A stretch of DNA of 64,000 nucleotides from F23-B02 sp963650165 (GCA_963650165.1 CAVJKX010000003.1:62001-126000), one strand, 5' to 3'; counted from the first letter of the stretch, positions 49,087 through 58,145 are shown. The notes: generated by a model from the letters alone, not told the origin. Made by a program: numbers and translations.

Positions 49087-49566
49087 ATGAAAGATAAAAT
49101 CAAAGCTTACAAAGAAAAGCTTGAAACTTCCTTAGCAGACTACATGGCATTGCCGTCTATTGAACGGACGTATCAGGCGGTACGCGGCATGGTTGAATGC
49201 TGGGAGGCTATAGACAGCTTAGAGCGGTGTGTTTGCCGCGCAGGTACGTTTACACGCGATGATGCCGACGCATGGAACGCAAAAATGCTTAACGATGACG
49301 GTACTGTAGGCGGTCATTGGTCAGTCGCGCAGACAACCGCAGTCGCACAGAATCTCGGCATAAAATTTGACCACATAACTGACTACTGCTGGAACACGGC
49401 AATGAACATGATGTATTCAGACTACTGTTCAGTTGCCAACAAGTATAATGTCGGTACGCCTGAGTTCTACGCTTGCATGGCAAAAGCTTTTCTTTTCGAT
49501 AAGGACGCGGAAAGCCCTAATGCGAAAATGGCGGCGTATTATTTCGGAATCGCAGATGCGGAATAA
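49087..49566 (+). CDS. DUF7841-like helical protein of the terminal module
   Basis: 159 aa. LADYMALPSIERTYQAVRGM, FTRDDADAWNAKMLNDDGT and GGHWSVAQTTAVAQNLGIKF form a conserved family that often ends such modules. Last gene before attR. Unknown role. Confidence 0.65.
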   Translation: MKDKIKAYKEKLETSLADYMALPSIERTYQAVRGMVECWEAIDSLERCVCRAGTFTRDDADAWNAKMLNDDGTVGGHWSVAQTTAVAQNLGIKFDHITDYCWNTAMNMMYSDYCSVANKYNVGTPEFYACMAKAFLFDKDAESPNAKMAAYYFGIADAE

Positions 49567-49585
49567 ACAGACATCCATTTTTTAG

Positions 49586-49614
49586 GTGTCGTAAAAATTG
49601 TCGTAAAATCGCAT
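49586..49614. repeat. putative integrase arm-type sites, right
   Basis: GTGTCGTAAAAA then TTGTCGTAAAAT and CGCATG, in the same orientation as 8503-8530. Confidence 0.6.
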
Positions 49615-49705
49615 GTTAAACGGCATGTTTTTACGCTGAAAAATGTATTATAGCGCTAAAAAGTGTATGATGCAAAAACGGCGCAAAGCATTGATAAATA
49701 AAGAA

Positions 49706-49740
49706 ATCCCCGAAGTTCCAATGACTTCGGGGATTAATCT
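49706..49740. terminator. terminator between prophage end and tRNA-Arg
   Basis: AATCCCCGAAGT/ACTTCGGGGATT stem. It is phage-derived and replaces the host tRNA terminator, which now lies beyond attL at about 8390-8430. Confidence 0.75.
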
Positions 49741-49768
49741 TTTTGGCACGCCGTAAGGGATTCGAACC
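49740..49768. repeat. attR core (29 bp)
   Basis: Exact copy of 8428-8456. It forms the 3' end of the intact tRNA-Arg. Confidence 0.92.
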
Positions 49769-49820
49769 CCTGACCTTCTGGTCCGTAGCCAGACGCTCTA
49801 TCCAGCTGAGCTAACGGCGC
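49744..49820 (-). tRNA. tRNA-Arg (anticodon ACG)
   Basis: 77-nt cloverleaf on the minus strand with encoded CCA. The acceptor stem pairs GCGCCGT with ACGGCGT, the anticodon stem TCTGG/CCAGA closes loop CTACGGA, and the T-arm holds TTCGAAT. Integration restored a functional gene because attP carried the 3' end. Confidence 0.97.
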
Positions 49821-49909
49821 TTATCGCTTAGCGCCTTAGTATATTAGCACAGCCGGAGAGGAAATGCAAGTCTTTTTTAATTATTTTCGCGCGTGCCGGC
49901 CAAAAATAA

Positions 49910-50077
49910 TTACATCCCCAGCGAACTTGACACCGCGTCCACTACCTCGCCCATCGTTTTGAGCGTTTTGCCGACGATGTTTTTAGGCGTTTTTTTGCTG
50001 CCGGAAACGCTCATGCCGGCCAGCGAACCGACCGCGACGCCGATACCCATGCCGACGAGAAAATTTGTCTTGTGCAT
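49910..50077 (-). CDS. 55-aa small protein with glycine-rich hydrophobic N-terminus
   Basis: MHKTNFLVGMGIGVAVGSLA is a likely membrane helix, followed by a basic and then helical tail (KNIVGKTLKTMGEVVDAVSS). GGAGGTGT precedes the ATG. Divergent from ymdB. Similar to YtxH-like small envelope proteins. Confidence 0.65.
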   Translation of the reverse strand: MHKTNFLVGMGIGVAVGSLAGMSVSGSKKTPKNIVGKTLKTMGEVVDAVSSSLGM

Positions 50078-50115
50078 TGTTTACACCTCCGCAATATATT
50101 ATGGCCAATTTTGTT

Positions 50116-50145
50116 TTGCTACACCGCTGCAATTTGTGCTATACT
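50116..50145 (+). promoter_or_regulatory. promoter of the ymdB operon
   Basis: TTGCTA (50116-50121), 18-base spacer, TATACT (50140-50145). Confidence 0.5.
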
Positions 50146-50177
50146 ACACTCATTACTCCAGGAGAGGAGATTTTTTG

Positions 50178-50951
50178 ATGAGTGTAAAAATTCTTGCTGT
50201 CGGCGACGTCTGCGGCGAGCCGGGGCTGGATTATCTTACTAAAAATCTGCGCCGCCTGCGCAAGGAGCTGGAGCTCAGCTTCGTTGTCGTAAACGGTGAA
50301 AACGCAAACGTCGTCGGCATAACGCCGCGGCAGGCCGATACGATACTTCACGCGGGCGCGGACGTCATAACCCTCGGCAATCACACATGGACGCGCACCG
50401 AGCTGCGCCCGTATCTCGACGAGCGGCGCAAGATACTGCGTCCGGCAAACTGCGCGCCGCAGTGCCCCGGCCGCGGTCTGGACGTTTACAAAACAGACTT
50501 CGGCGACGTGTGCGTCATGAATCTGATGGGCCGCTTCACGCTCGATACGAACACCGATAACCCCTTCGTCATCGCCGACGGCTACATGGAGGAGATACGC
50601 GAGAAGATCATCCTCGTCGATTTCCACGCCGAGGGCACGAGCGAAAAGCGCGCCATGGGCTTCCTGCTCGACGGGCGGGTCAGCGCCGTCTGGGGAACGC
50701 ACACGCATGTGCAGACCTCCGACGCCTGCGTCCTGCCCAACGGCACGGGATACATAACCGACCTCGGCATGACGGGCGCGGTAAACTCAGTCATCGGCAT
50801 CGAGCCGGAGCAGTCGATAGGCAAATTTTTCGGCGATCCCCCGCGCAGATACGATTCGGCCAAGGGACCGGCCAAGCTCGAGGGCTGCGTGTTCACGATA
50901 GACCCCGAGAGCGGAAAATGCCTGAATGCGGAAGGAGTGAGATTTATATGA
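50178..50951 (+). CDS. ymdB: YmdB-type metallophosphoesterase (TIGR00282)
   Basis: 257 aa calcineurin-like phosphoesterase acting on cyclic nucleotides in Bacillus. Metal ligands appear in VGDVCGEPG, VVNGENANVVG, ITLGNHTW and VDFHAEGTSEK, and GTHTHVQTSD is canonical. AGGAGAGG is before the ATG. First gene of a tight operon with an SbcD/SbcC-like pair (4-bp overlap). Confidence 0.93.
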   Translation: MSVKILAVGDVCGEPGLDYLTKNLRRLRKELELSFVVVNGENANVVGITPRQADTILHAGADVITLGNHTWTRTELRPYLDERRKILRPANCAPQCPGRGLDVYKTDFGDVCVMNLMGRFTLDTNTDNPFVIADGYMEEIREKIILVDFHAEGTSEKRAMGFLLDGRVSAVWGTHTHVQTSDACVLPNGTGYITDLGMTGAVNSVIGIEPEQSIGKFFGDPPRRYDSAKGPAKLEGCVFTIDPESGKCLNAEGVRFI

Positions 50952-52063
50952 GCGCTTTGAAGATACTGCACGCGGCGGATCTGCACCTTGACTCGCCCTT
51001 TGAGGGACTGGGTGCGGCAAAGGCCGCGCAGCGCAGACAGGAGCAGCGGCAGCTGCTGTACCGCATAGCGGAGCTTGCGCAGCACGAGCGGGTCGATCTC
51101 GTTCTGCTGGCCGGTGACCTTCTGGACTCCGACAGCAGCTATGCCGAGACCGCCGAGGCGCTTTCCGAGGCGCTCGGGAGCATCCCGGCGCCCGTGTTCA
51201 TATCGCCCGGCAACCACGATTTCTATTCGCCGCGCTCGGCATATGCGAGAGTTAAATTCCCCGAAAACGTGCACATATTCAAAAGCCCCGCCGTCGAATG
51301 CGTCGAGCTTGCGCAGTCCGGCGTGAGAGTGTGGGGAGCAGCGTTCTGCGATAAATACTCAGGCGCCCTGCTGCACGGCTTTTCCGCCGAAAAGCGTGCC
51401 GGGATAAGGAATGTGATGTGCATCCACGGCGAGGTGGCGGCGGATTCAGACTACAATCCCATAACGGAGCCCGATATCGCGGCCTCCGGCATGGACTATA
51501 TAGCCCTGGGGCATATACACAAGGCCTGCGGCCTTAAAAGATCGGGCGGGACCTTCTACGCCTGGCCCGGCTGTCCGGAGGGGCGCGGCTTTGACGAAAC
51601 GGGCGAGAAGCATGTTTACATCGTGACGCTCGACTCCGGCTGCACGGTGAAGCCCGTGTGCATCGCGCAGAGAAAATACGAGATACTGAACGTCGAGCTC
51701 AAAGACAACGACGCCGTGAGCGCCGTGCTGGCCGCGCTGCCGGAGAATACGGGCAGCGACGTTTACCGCATCGTCCTGCGCGGCGAGGCGGACGAGCCCC
51801 CGCAGCCGGACGCGGTGAAGGCGGCGCTGGAAAACAAATTCTTCGCGCTACAGGTGCGCGACGAGACTGTGCTCCGGCGCGATGTATGGCAGAGCGCGGG
51901 CGAGGATAACCTGCGCGGACAGTTCCTCGGCAGACTCAGGGAGGCCTTCGACGCCGCCGTGACCGATGCCGAGCGCGAAAAGATAAGTCAGGCGGCCCGC
52001 TGGGGGCTTGCCGCACTGGATAAGCGTGAGGAGGTGGTACGCCATGATGATCAGAAAGCTTGA
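50948..52063 (+). CDS. DNA repair exonuclease SbcD-like (YhaO type)
   Basis: 371 aa metallophosphoesterase. HAADLHLDSPFEG, LLAGDLLDSD, SPGNHDFYS and ALGHIHKACG carry the metal ligands. The C-terminus is the capping part. It overlaps ymdB by 4 bp and its ATPase partner by 20 bp, implying a YhaO-YhaN complex like SbcCD or Mre11-Rad50. Confidence 0.88.
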   Translation: MSALKILHAADLHLDSPFEGLGAAKAAQRRQEQRQLLYRIAELAQHERVDLVLLAGDLLDSDSSYAETAEALSEALGSIPAPVFISPGNHDFYSPRSAYARVKFPENVHIFKSPAVECVELAQSGVRVWGAAFCDKYSGALLHGFSAEKRAGIRNVMCIHGEVAADSDYNPITEPDIAASGMDYIALGHIHKACGLKRSGGTFYAWPGCPEGRGFDETGEKHVYIVTLDSGCTVKPVCIAQRKYEILNVELKDNDAVSAVLAALPENTGSDVYRIVLRGEADEPPQPDAVKAALENKFFALQVRDETVLRRDVWQSAGEDNLRGQFLGRLREAFDAAVTDAEREKISQAARWGLAALDKREEVVRHDDQKA

Positions 52064-53948
52064 CGCCACCTTCGGAAAGCTCGACGGCGAGAGCCTGGAG
52101 CTGCATGAGGGCCTGAACGTCATTTCGGCTCCGAACGAGAGCGGCAAGAGCACATGGTGCGCCTTCATCCGCGCCATGCTCTACGGCATCGACAGCTCCG
52201 AGAGGCAGAAGGCGGGCTTCCTGCCGGATAAAATGCGCTATGCCCCGTGGTCGGGCGCGGCCATGCAGGGCAGCATGCGTCTGGAAAGCGGCGGCAGGGA
52301 TATCACCCTCGTGCGCACGACGAAAACCGCATCCGCTCCGATGCGCGAGTTTTCCGCGGTGTACACCGGAACGAATACGCCCGTCGAGGGGCTGAGCGGT
52401 TCGAACGCCGGAGAGACGCTCACGGGAGTCAGCCGCGACGTTTTCCGCCGCAGCGCGTTCATTGAGCAGGGCGCGGTCGCCGTGACGCACAGCGCGGAGC
52501 TTGAAAAGCGCATCGGCGCCATCGTCTCCACGGGCGACGAGGACTGCTCCTACACCGAGGCCGACAATCAGCTGCGCCAGTGGCAGCGCAAGCGCCGCTA
52601 CAACCGCTACGGCCGCCTGCCGGAGCTTGAGGACGAGCTTTCGCACAAAAAGCAGCTGCTGTCCGAGCTCTCGGACGCGGCGGCTCAGCGCGAGGACATG
52701 TCCGCCGAGCTCGAGGCGGCCAAAAGAGAGTGTGAGCGGATCGAGGCCGAGGTCGTCGAGAGCCGTAAGGCTGTCCGCAAGGAGGCGCTCAGCAGTCTCC
52801 AGGGCGTGAGAAACGACGTTAATGCCGCCGCCGAGCGGCACGATAAGGCCGCCGAGCGCAGAGATGCCTGCCGTGCGGCGCTGAGCGCCTGCGCGATAGG
52901 TGAGCGCAAGCCCGAGGAGGCCAAGGCCGAGGTCAAGGCAGACCTTGCCGAGGCTCTGCGCCTGAAGGCCAAGTCGGAGCAGAGCTGCTCGCCGGTGCTT
53001 GCGATCATCCTGCTTATCCTGGGCGCTGCCGGCGTTGCCGCGGGCTTCCTGCTGAAGGACTTCATGATCCATTCGTTCGTCGCGGCGTTTGTACTTCTCG
53101 CGGCAGGCGTCATCCTGCTTATCCGCGCGTCGCGCCGGAAGACGGAGGCGCATGACGCCGCAAAGGACAGGCGCGGGCTGCTTGCAAAATACCGGGCCGA
53201 GTCAGAGGATGATATCGCGTCGGGCCTCGACGAGTATCTTGAGCTTTACAAAAGCTATGCCGAGGCGCAGCGCGCCGAGAAGGAAACGGCCGATGTGCTT
53301 GCGGCGGTGCGCCGCCGTCAGGAGCAGGCCGAAAAGACCACGCTCACCCAGCTCGACTTCAGCGGCGGAGACAATCAGGCCGCGCAGCTCAGCCGCCGCC
53401 TGAACGAGGCGCGGGCAAAATGCAGCCGCATTTCGGCGCTCATGGCGGAGCGCAGCGGAAGACTTGCCGCAATGGGCGACCCGCTTGTGCTCGGCTCGGA
53501 GATAAGCCGAATGGAGGAGGAGCACGCCGAGATATCCGCCGAGTACGAGGCGATAGCTTTGGCGATAGACACTCTGCGCAGGGCCAACGAGGATATACAA
53601 AGCCGCTTTTCGCCGGCTCTCGGCAGACTTGCGGCCGAGTACATGGAGTTTGTCACCGGCGGCAGGTATGACGGCGTGATGCTCGACCGAAGCTTTGCCG
53701 CGGCGGTGCACGAGAAGGGCGCGGACGTTCCGCGCAGCGCGGAGTACCTGAGCGCGGGCACGCTCGACCTGATGTATCTTGCCGTGCGCCTTGCCGTGTG
53801 CGAGCTTGCGCTGCCCGAGGATGCCAACTGCCCGCTCATCATCGACGACGCGTTTGTCAACTACGATGACGGGCGCAGGAAGCAGACCATGGCTCTGCTC
53901 GAAAAAATTGCGCAGCGGCGCCAGGTTATACTGTTCACATGTAAGTAA
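52044..53948 (+). CDS. SbcC-like AAA ATPase with central membrane hairpin (YhaN type)
   Basis: 634 aa. Walker A is NESGKST near residue 35, signature LSAGTLDLMYLAV near 570 and Walker B PLIIDDAFVNYDDGR. Two coiled coils flank two hydrophobic segments (LAIILLILGAAGVAAGFLL and FVAAFVLLAAGVILLI), a YhaN feature that tethers the coiled-coil apex to the membrane. The start is ATG at 52044 behind GAGGTGG. Confidence 0.88.
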   Translation: MMIRKLDATFGKLDGESLELHEGLNVISAPNESGKSTWCAFIRAMLYGIDSSERQKAGFLPDKMRYAPWSGAAMQGSMRLESGGRDITLVRTTKTASAPMREFSAVYTGTNTPVEGLSGSNAGETLTGVSRDVFRRSAFIEQGAVAVTHSAELEKRIGAIVSTGDEDCSYTEADNQLRQWQRKRRYNRYGRLPELEDELSHKKQLLSELSDAAAQREDMSAELEAAKRECERIEAEVVESRKAVRKEALSSLQGVRNDVNAAAERHDKAAERRDACRAALSACAIGERKPEEAKAEVKADLAEALRLKAKSEQSCSPVLAIILLILGAAGVAAGFLLKDFMIHSFVAAFVLLAAGVILLIRASRRKTEAHDAAKDRRGLLAKYRAESEDDIASGLDEYLELYKSYAEAQRAEKETADVLAAVRRRQEQAEKTTLTQLDFSGGDNQAAQLSRRLNEARAKCSRISALMAERSGRLAAMGDPLVLGSEISRMEEEHAEISAEYEAIALAIDTLRRANEDIQSRFSPALGRLAAEYMEFVTGGRYDGVMLDRSFAAAVHEKGADVPRSAEYLSAGTLDLMYLAVRLAVCELALPEDANCPLIIDDAFVNYDDGRRKQTMALLEKIAQRRQVILFTCK

Positions 53949-53989
53949 GTTTATGTTATAATACGGTAAAAAAGAGCGGAGGTGCGACC

Positions 53990-54565
53990 ATGCCCTACAA
54001 AGCAAAAAGCAATCTTACCAAGGCTGCCATCAAAAAGAGCTTTTTAGAGCTTCTGAACGAAAAACCGATCAATCAGATCAGCGTCCGCGATATCGCCGAG
54101 GGCTGCGGCTTCAACCGCAACACGATATACTATCACTACGACGATATACCCTGTCTCGTCGAGGAGATAGTCATAGAAACAGCCGAAAACATAATCAGCG
54201 AGTATTCGGACATCCAGTCACTCGAAGCCTGCCTTGAAAAAATGGCGGCGTTTGCGCTTGAGCACAAGCGCACGGTGCTGAACATCTACAACTCGTCAAA
54301 CCGCAGCGTTTATGAGCTCTATCTCATGAAGGTATGCGGCAGTGTCGTCGAAAACTATCTGCACACGGTGTTCGGCGACGTTCAGGCAGACCCCGAGAGC
54401 CGCGAGATCCTCGTGCGCTTTTACAAGTGCGAGTGCTTCGGCCAGATAATCGACTGGCTCAACTGCGCGATGAACTACAACATCTGCGAGCAGTTTTCGA
54501 AGCTGTGCAAGCTGCGCGAGGGCTTTGCGGAGATCCTCGTCGAGCGCTGCCGGATCGATAAGTGA
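53990..54565 (+). CDS. TetR-family regulator
   Basis: 191 aa. N-terminal HTH (INQISVRDIAEGCGFNRNTI, YYHYDDIP) and a helical ligand or dimerisation domain. The TYR-YHY motif is the TetR/DhaS-like signature. Followed by a terminator. Regulated genes are unknown; the upstream operon ends 42 bp before it. Confidence 0.85.
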   Translation: MPYKAKSNLTKAAIKKSFLELLNEKPINQISVRDIAEGCGFNRNTIYYHYDDIPCLVEEIVIETAENIISEYSDIQSLEACLEKMAAFALEHKRTVLNIYNSSNRSVYELYLMKVCGSVVENYLHTVFGDVQADPESREILVRFYKCECFGQIIDWLNCAMNYNICEQFSKLCKLREGFAEILVERCRIDK

Positions 54566-54570
54566 ACGTG

Positions 54571-54606
54571 AAAAAGCTTTGGTATGAAAACCAAAGCTTT
54601 TTTATA
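54571..54606 (+). terminator. intrinsic terminator
   Basis: AAAGCTTTGG/CCAAAGCTTT stem followed by TTTTATATTTT. Confidence 0.82.
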
Positions 54607-54688
54607 TTTTCGTGACAATCGCGCGGCGGTTTGATATAATAAAACATTATCATAAAAGCAGGGACTGATAACCATAGAAAATAACGAT

Positions 54689-55972
54689 ATGAAAAAAGAA
54701 CGTGCGGTGCTGGCCGGACTTGCGGCGGCGTCCATGGAGCAGGCGGAGCGCTCGAGCGAGATCTCGATGCAGGAGCTTGCCGCGCTGGTCGAAACGGCCG
54801 GCGGCGAGGCTATCGGCATGATGATTCAAAACCGCCCGACGCCCGATTCGCGCAGCTTCATCGGCGACGGCAAGGTGGCCGAGCTCAAGGCGTTTATCGA
54901 CATGAACGACTGCGACCTTGCGGTGTTTGACAACGAGCTGTCGCCCTCGCAGATGCGCGTGCTCGGCGAAGAGCTGGGCGTGAAGGTGCTCGACCGCTCG
55001 GGACTTATCCTCGATATCTTCGCCCAGCGCGCACAGACGCGCGAGGGTCAGCTTCAGGTCGAGCTTGCGCAGTACAAGTATCTGCTGCCGCGTCTGACCG
55101 GCATGTGGACGCACCTTGTGCGCCAGACTGCCTCGGGCGGCTCGTCGCCTATCGGCACGCGCGGCCCCGGCGAGACTCAGCTCGAGACCGACCGCCGGCA
55201 CATCCGCAGGAAGATACAGAAGCTCGAGGAGGAGCTTGCCGCCGTGCGCAAGGTGCGCTCGACCCAGCGCCGCAAGCGCGAGAAAAACGACATCCCCGTC
55301 GTTGCGCTCGTCGGCTATACGAACGCCGGAAAATCGACGCTTCTAAACTGCCTGACCGACGCGGGCATACCGGCAAACGACCGCCTTTTCGACACGCTGG
55401 ACACCACGACGCGCAAACTGCGCATCGACGAGGTGACGGAGGTGCTGATATCGGACACCGTCGGCTTTATCCGCAAGCTGCCGCACCATCTGGTGGAGGC
55501 CTTCAAGGCCACGCTCGAGGAGCTCAGCTACGCAGACGTGCTGCTGCATGTCATAGACATCTCAAACCCCGATTGGGAGGAGCAGGCTCGCGTCGTCGAT
55601 GAGCTCATCGTTCAGCTCGGCGCGGAGAAAACGCCCTGCATCCGCGTGTTCAACAAGTGCGACGCGTATATGGGCATACTGCCGCACGGCGAGGATATCG
55701 TCTGCCTGTCGGCAAAAAGCGGCGAGGGCGTGCAGGAGCTGGTGCAGCGCCTGAGCGGGCTTCTCGACCGCGGCAAAAAGCATGTCACGCTGCGCATACC
55801 GTACTCCGATGCGGGCGTCATGGATCTTCTAAACCGCGAGGCGGCGGTGACGGGTCTTGAATATCTCGACGACGGGATAAAGGCCGAGGCCACAGTTCCG
55901 CCGGAGGTTTTCGGCAGAATAAAGAAGTATATACCCGGCTACACCGAGCCCAAGGAGGACTGGGAGGATTGA
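54689..55972 (+). CDS. hflX: GTPase HflX
   Basis: 427 aa ribosome-splitting GTPase. The N-terminal HflX domain has GDGKVAELKAF and LSPSQMRVL and LDRSGLILDIFAQRA; the linker has GPGETQLETDRR. The G domain shows GYTNAGKST (G1), DTVGFIRKLPHHLVEAF (G3) and FNKCD (G4). No good ribosome site is visible before the ATG at 54689. Confidence 0.95.
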   Translation: MKKERAVLAGLAAASMEQAERSSEISMQELAALVETAGGEAIGMMIQNRPTPDSRSFIGDGKVAELKAFIDMNDCDLAVFDNELSPSQMRVLGEELGVKVLDRSGLILDIFAQRAQTREGQLQVELAQYKYLLPRLTGMWTHLVRQTASGGSSPIGTRGPGETQLETDRRHIRRKIQKLEEELAAVRKVRSTQRRKREKNDIPVVALVGYTNAGKSTLLNCLTDAGIPANDRLFDTLDTTTRKLRIDEVTEVLISDTVGFIRKLPHHLVEAFKATLEELSYADVLLHVIDISNPDWEEQARVVDELIVQLGAEKTPCIRVFNKCDAYMGILPHGEDIVCLSAKSGEGVQELVQRLSGLLDRGKKHVTLRIPYSDAGVMDLLNREAAVTGLEYLDDGIKAEATVPPEVFGRIKKYIPGYTEPKEDWED

Positions 55973-56571
55973 GCGAGTATTTCGTGCCCGCCGGAGACGG
56001 CGAGGCGGAGCTTGTTGAAAAGCGATCGAGGTTTCTCGGCCATGTGCGCTTTGCCGAGACAGAGGATGCGGCGCGCGAATTTATAAACGAGATGAAGAAA
56101 AAGCACTACGACGCGCGGCACAACTGCTGGTGCTACATTATCCGCGGCGGCGCGGTGCGCTATTCCGACGACGGCGAGCCGCAGGGCACCGCCGGGCTGC
56201 CTATGCTCGAGGTGTTCAGGCGCGAGGGCGTCGAGAACGTCGTGTGCGTCGTGACGCGCTACTTCGGCGGCGTGCTGCTCGGCACGGGCGGACTGCTGCG
56301 CGCGTACACGAAAAGCGCGAAGGATGCGCTCGATAACGCAGGCATCGCCGAAGTGCGCCGTTGGACAAAGCTCGGGCTGCACTGCCCGTATTCGCTGCTC
56401 GAGCGCATGAAGCTCGAGTGCGCAGCCTATGGCGGCACGGTCGAAAACGTCGAATACGGCGCGGACGTGCACCTGTCGCTCAGCCTGCCGGAGGCCGCCG
56501 CCGAGCCCTTCTGCGCCCGCGTCACCGAGCTCAGCGCCGGTCAGACCATTCCTTTTTCGGAAGCGCATTGA
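55969..56571 (+). CDS. YigZ/IMPACT family protein
   Basis: 200 aa. KRSRFLGHVRF, YDARHNCWCYIIRGG, SDDGEPQGTAGLPML and VVTRYFGGVLLGTGGL define the UPF0029/IMPACT family; the fold is linked to translation control. TTG start overlapping the hflX stop, with AAGGAGG upstream. Confidence 0.92.
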   Translation: MSEYFVPAGDGEAELVEKRSRFLGHVRFAETEDAAREFINEMKKKHYDARHNCWCYIIRGGAVRYSDDGEPQGTAGLPMLEVFRREGVENVVCVVTRYFGGVLLGTGGLLRAYTKSAKDALDNAGIAEVRRWTKLGLHCPYSLLERMKLECAAYGGTVENVEYGADVHLSLSLPEAAAEPFCARVTELSAGQTIPFSEAH

Positions 56572-56737
56572 GGCAGCTGCGGATACGCATACTGCGGGTG
56601 CCCGGTATCGTTACTGCCGGCAAAAAAGTGCTCCGGTGTAAGAGAAACCGGTATTGCGTACTTCGGTTTCCGCCGCGGCTGCCGGTCGGGAAACCGCAAT
56701 AAATGTATAGGAGAAGCGCTGAGGCGCTATTGAAAAT

Positions 56738-57574
56738 ATGGCAATTTTAATTGACGGAAAAAAGCTTTCGGAGAGGATATGCGCCGAGGTCAGGGCCGAG
56801 GCGGAAAAAATGCGGCGCAGGCCGTGTCTTGCGGCGGTGCTCGTCGGCGAGGACCCCGCGTCGCAGATATATGTGCGCAACAAGGAGCGCGACTGCGTGA
56901 AATGCGGCATCGACAGCCGCCGCTTTGACCTGCCGGACACGGTGTCGGAGGCGGAGCTGCTCGCGCTTATAGACACGCTCAACCGCGACGAGGGCGTTGA
57001 CGGCATTCTGGTGCAGCTCCCGCTGCCGGAGCAGATATCCGAGCGCGCGGTGATAAACGCGATAGCGCCGGAGAAGGACGTGGACGCCTTCCACCCGATT
57101 AACGTCGGCCGCATGGTGACCGGCGAGGGTACGCTCACGCCGTGCACGCCCGCGGGGATCATGGAGATGCTGCGCGAATACCGCATCCCGACCGACGGCA
57201 GCCACTGCGTCATGGTCGGACGCAGCAACATAGTCGGCCGCCCGATGGGGCTGATGCTGCTCAACGCCGACGCAACGGTCACCTACTGCCACCGGCACAC
57301 GAAGGATCTTGCCGCAATGACGCGGCAGGCGGATATACTCATAGTCGCGGCGGGCTCGCCGAGGCTCATAACCGGCGATATGGTAAAGGACGGCGCCGCC
57401 GTCATCGACGTTGCCATGAACCGCGACCCGGAGACGGGTAAGTTCTTCGGCGACGTGTGCTTTGACGAGGTCGGGAAAAAAGCGGGCTTCATCACACCCG
57501 TGCCCGGCGGCGTGGGGCCGATGACCCGCGCAATGCTCATGAAAAACATCCTTGCCGCAGCAAAGGCAAGATAA
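56738..57574 (+). CDS. folD: bifunctional methylenetetrahydrofolate dehydrogenase/cyclohydrolase
   Basis: 278 aa. YVRNKERDCVKCGI carries the Y-x3-K catalytic pair, DGILVQLPLPEQI and PEKDVDAFHPINVGRM the folate site, and VGRSNIVGRPMGLML the NADP site. It supplies 10-formyl-THF. GAGG before the ATG is weak, and a small hairpin AGCGC/GCGCT lies in the leader. A hairpin GCAGGCCGT/ACGGCCTGC follows it. Confidence 0.95.
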   Translation: MAILIDGKKLSERICAEVRAEAEKMRRRPCLAAVLVGEDPASQIYVRNKERDCVKCGIDSRRFDLPDTVSEAELLALIDTLNRDEGVDGILVQLPLPEQISERAVINAIAPEKDVDAFHPINVGRMVTGEGTLTPCTPAGIMEMLREYRIPTDGSHCVMVGRSNIVGRPMGLMLLNADATVTYCHRHTKDLAAMTRQADILIVAAGSPRLITGDMVKDGAAVIDVAMNRDPETGKFFGDVCFDEVGKKAGFITPVPGGVGPMTRAMLMKNILAAAKAR

Positions 57575-57796
57575 AAAGTGCAGGCCGTAAAAACGGCCTG
57601 CAAAACAGGGTTGTGGGATAAAGATATGAGCCGCGGTCTTGCTCTGCAAGACCTATTGGATAAGCTGTGCTTAGATAATACAACGCCCGCCGCGCCTTGT
57701 AAAGAGCGAAAAAGCACTGCTTTTGTCGAACGGAAAATTTTTCTTAAATAATTCTTTCCGGCTCGGGAATACTGAGTGAGAAAGGAGTGTTTTCAA

Positions 57797-58000
57797 ATGA
57801 TAATCGACCGTATCGCGCTTGTTCTGACCATAATCGGCGGCATCAACTGGGGCAGCGTCGGCCTGTTCAGATTCGACATAGTCGCATGGCTCTGCGGCGG
57901 ACAGACAGCCCCCGTCAGCCGCGTGATATACACGCTCGTTGCCCTTGCGGCACTGTGGTGCATCTCCCTGCTCTTCCGCGATCTTCCGGAGGCGGATTGA
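57797..58000 (+). CDS. DUF378 family membrane protein
   Basis: 67 aa with two hydrophobic segments (DRIALVLTIIGGINWGSVGL, IYTLVALAALWCISLLF), the DUF378 signature. AAAGGAGTG is upstream. Function unknown. Confidence 0.88.
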   Translation: MIIDRIALVLTIIGGINWGSVGLFRFDIVAWLCGGQTAPVSRVIYTLVALAALWCISLLFRDLPEAD

Positions 58001-58081
58001 GGATGAGGTGTCAATAAAGCTTGTGCCGTCAGGCAAACACAAATTTAACTGTAGGGAGCTTAATCCGATATTAAACGTGAA

Positions 58082-58117
58082 AAAGACAGTGCAGACTATG
58101 ATCAGCACTGTCTTTTT
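58082..58117 (+). terminator. terminator, member of a dispersed hairpin
   Basis: AAGACAGTGC/GCACTGTCTT stem then TTTTT. The same stem, with flanking TAAACGTGAAA-like sequence, occurs in reverse at 62441-62478. Confidence 0.75.
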
Positions 58118-58145
58118 TGCAATGTAAGCGGCTCACGCCGCGATT

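Larger units (their letters stand above)
8428..49768. mobile_element. complete contractile-tail (PBSX/Xkd-like) temperate prophage in tRNA-Arg
   Basis: Bounded by an identical 29-bp core at 8428-8456 and 49740-49768, the latter forming the 3' end of tRNA-Arg. It contains the integrase beside attL, a CI-type immunity switch, replication/recombination genes, an ArpU/RinA-type activator, terminases, portal, capsid, tail sheath, tape measure, baseplate, fibre genes, endolysin and holin, all in the usual order. No inactivated essential gene was seen, so it may be inducible. At least three segments look like later acquisitions: PBECR/ncRNA, HicAB and the MuF-zincin cassette. Confidence 0.95.

Noticed and set aside
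56572..56737. Possible riboswitch before folD
   Set aside because: A small AGCGC/GCGCT hairpin is present, but I could not match the conserved core of the THF riboswitch.
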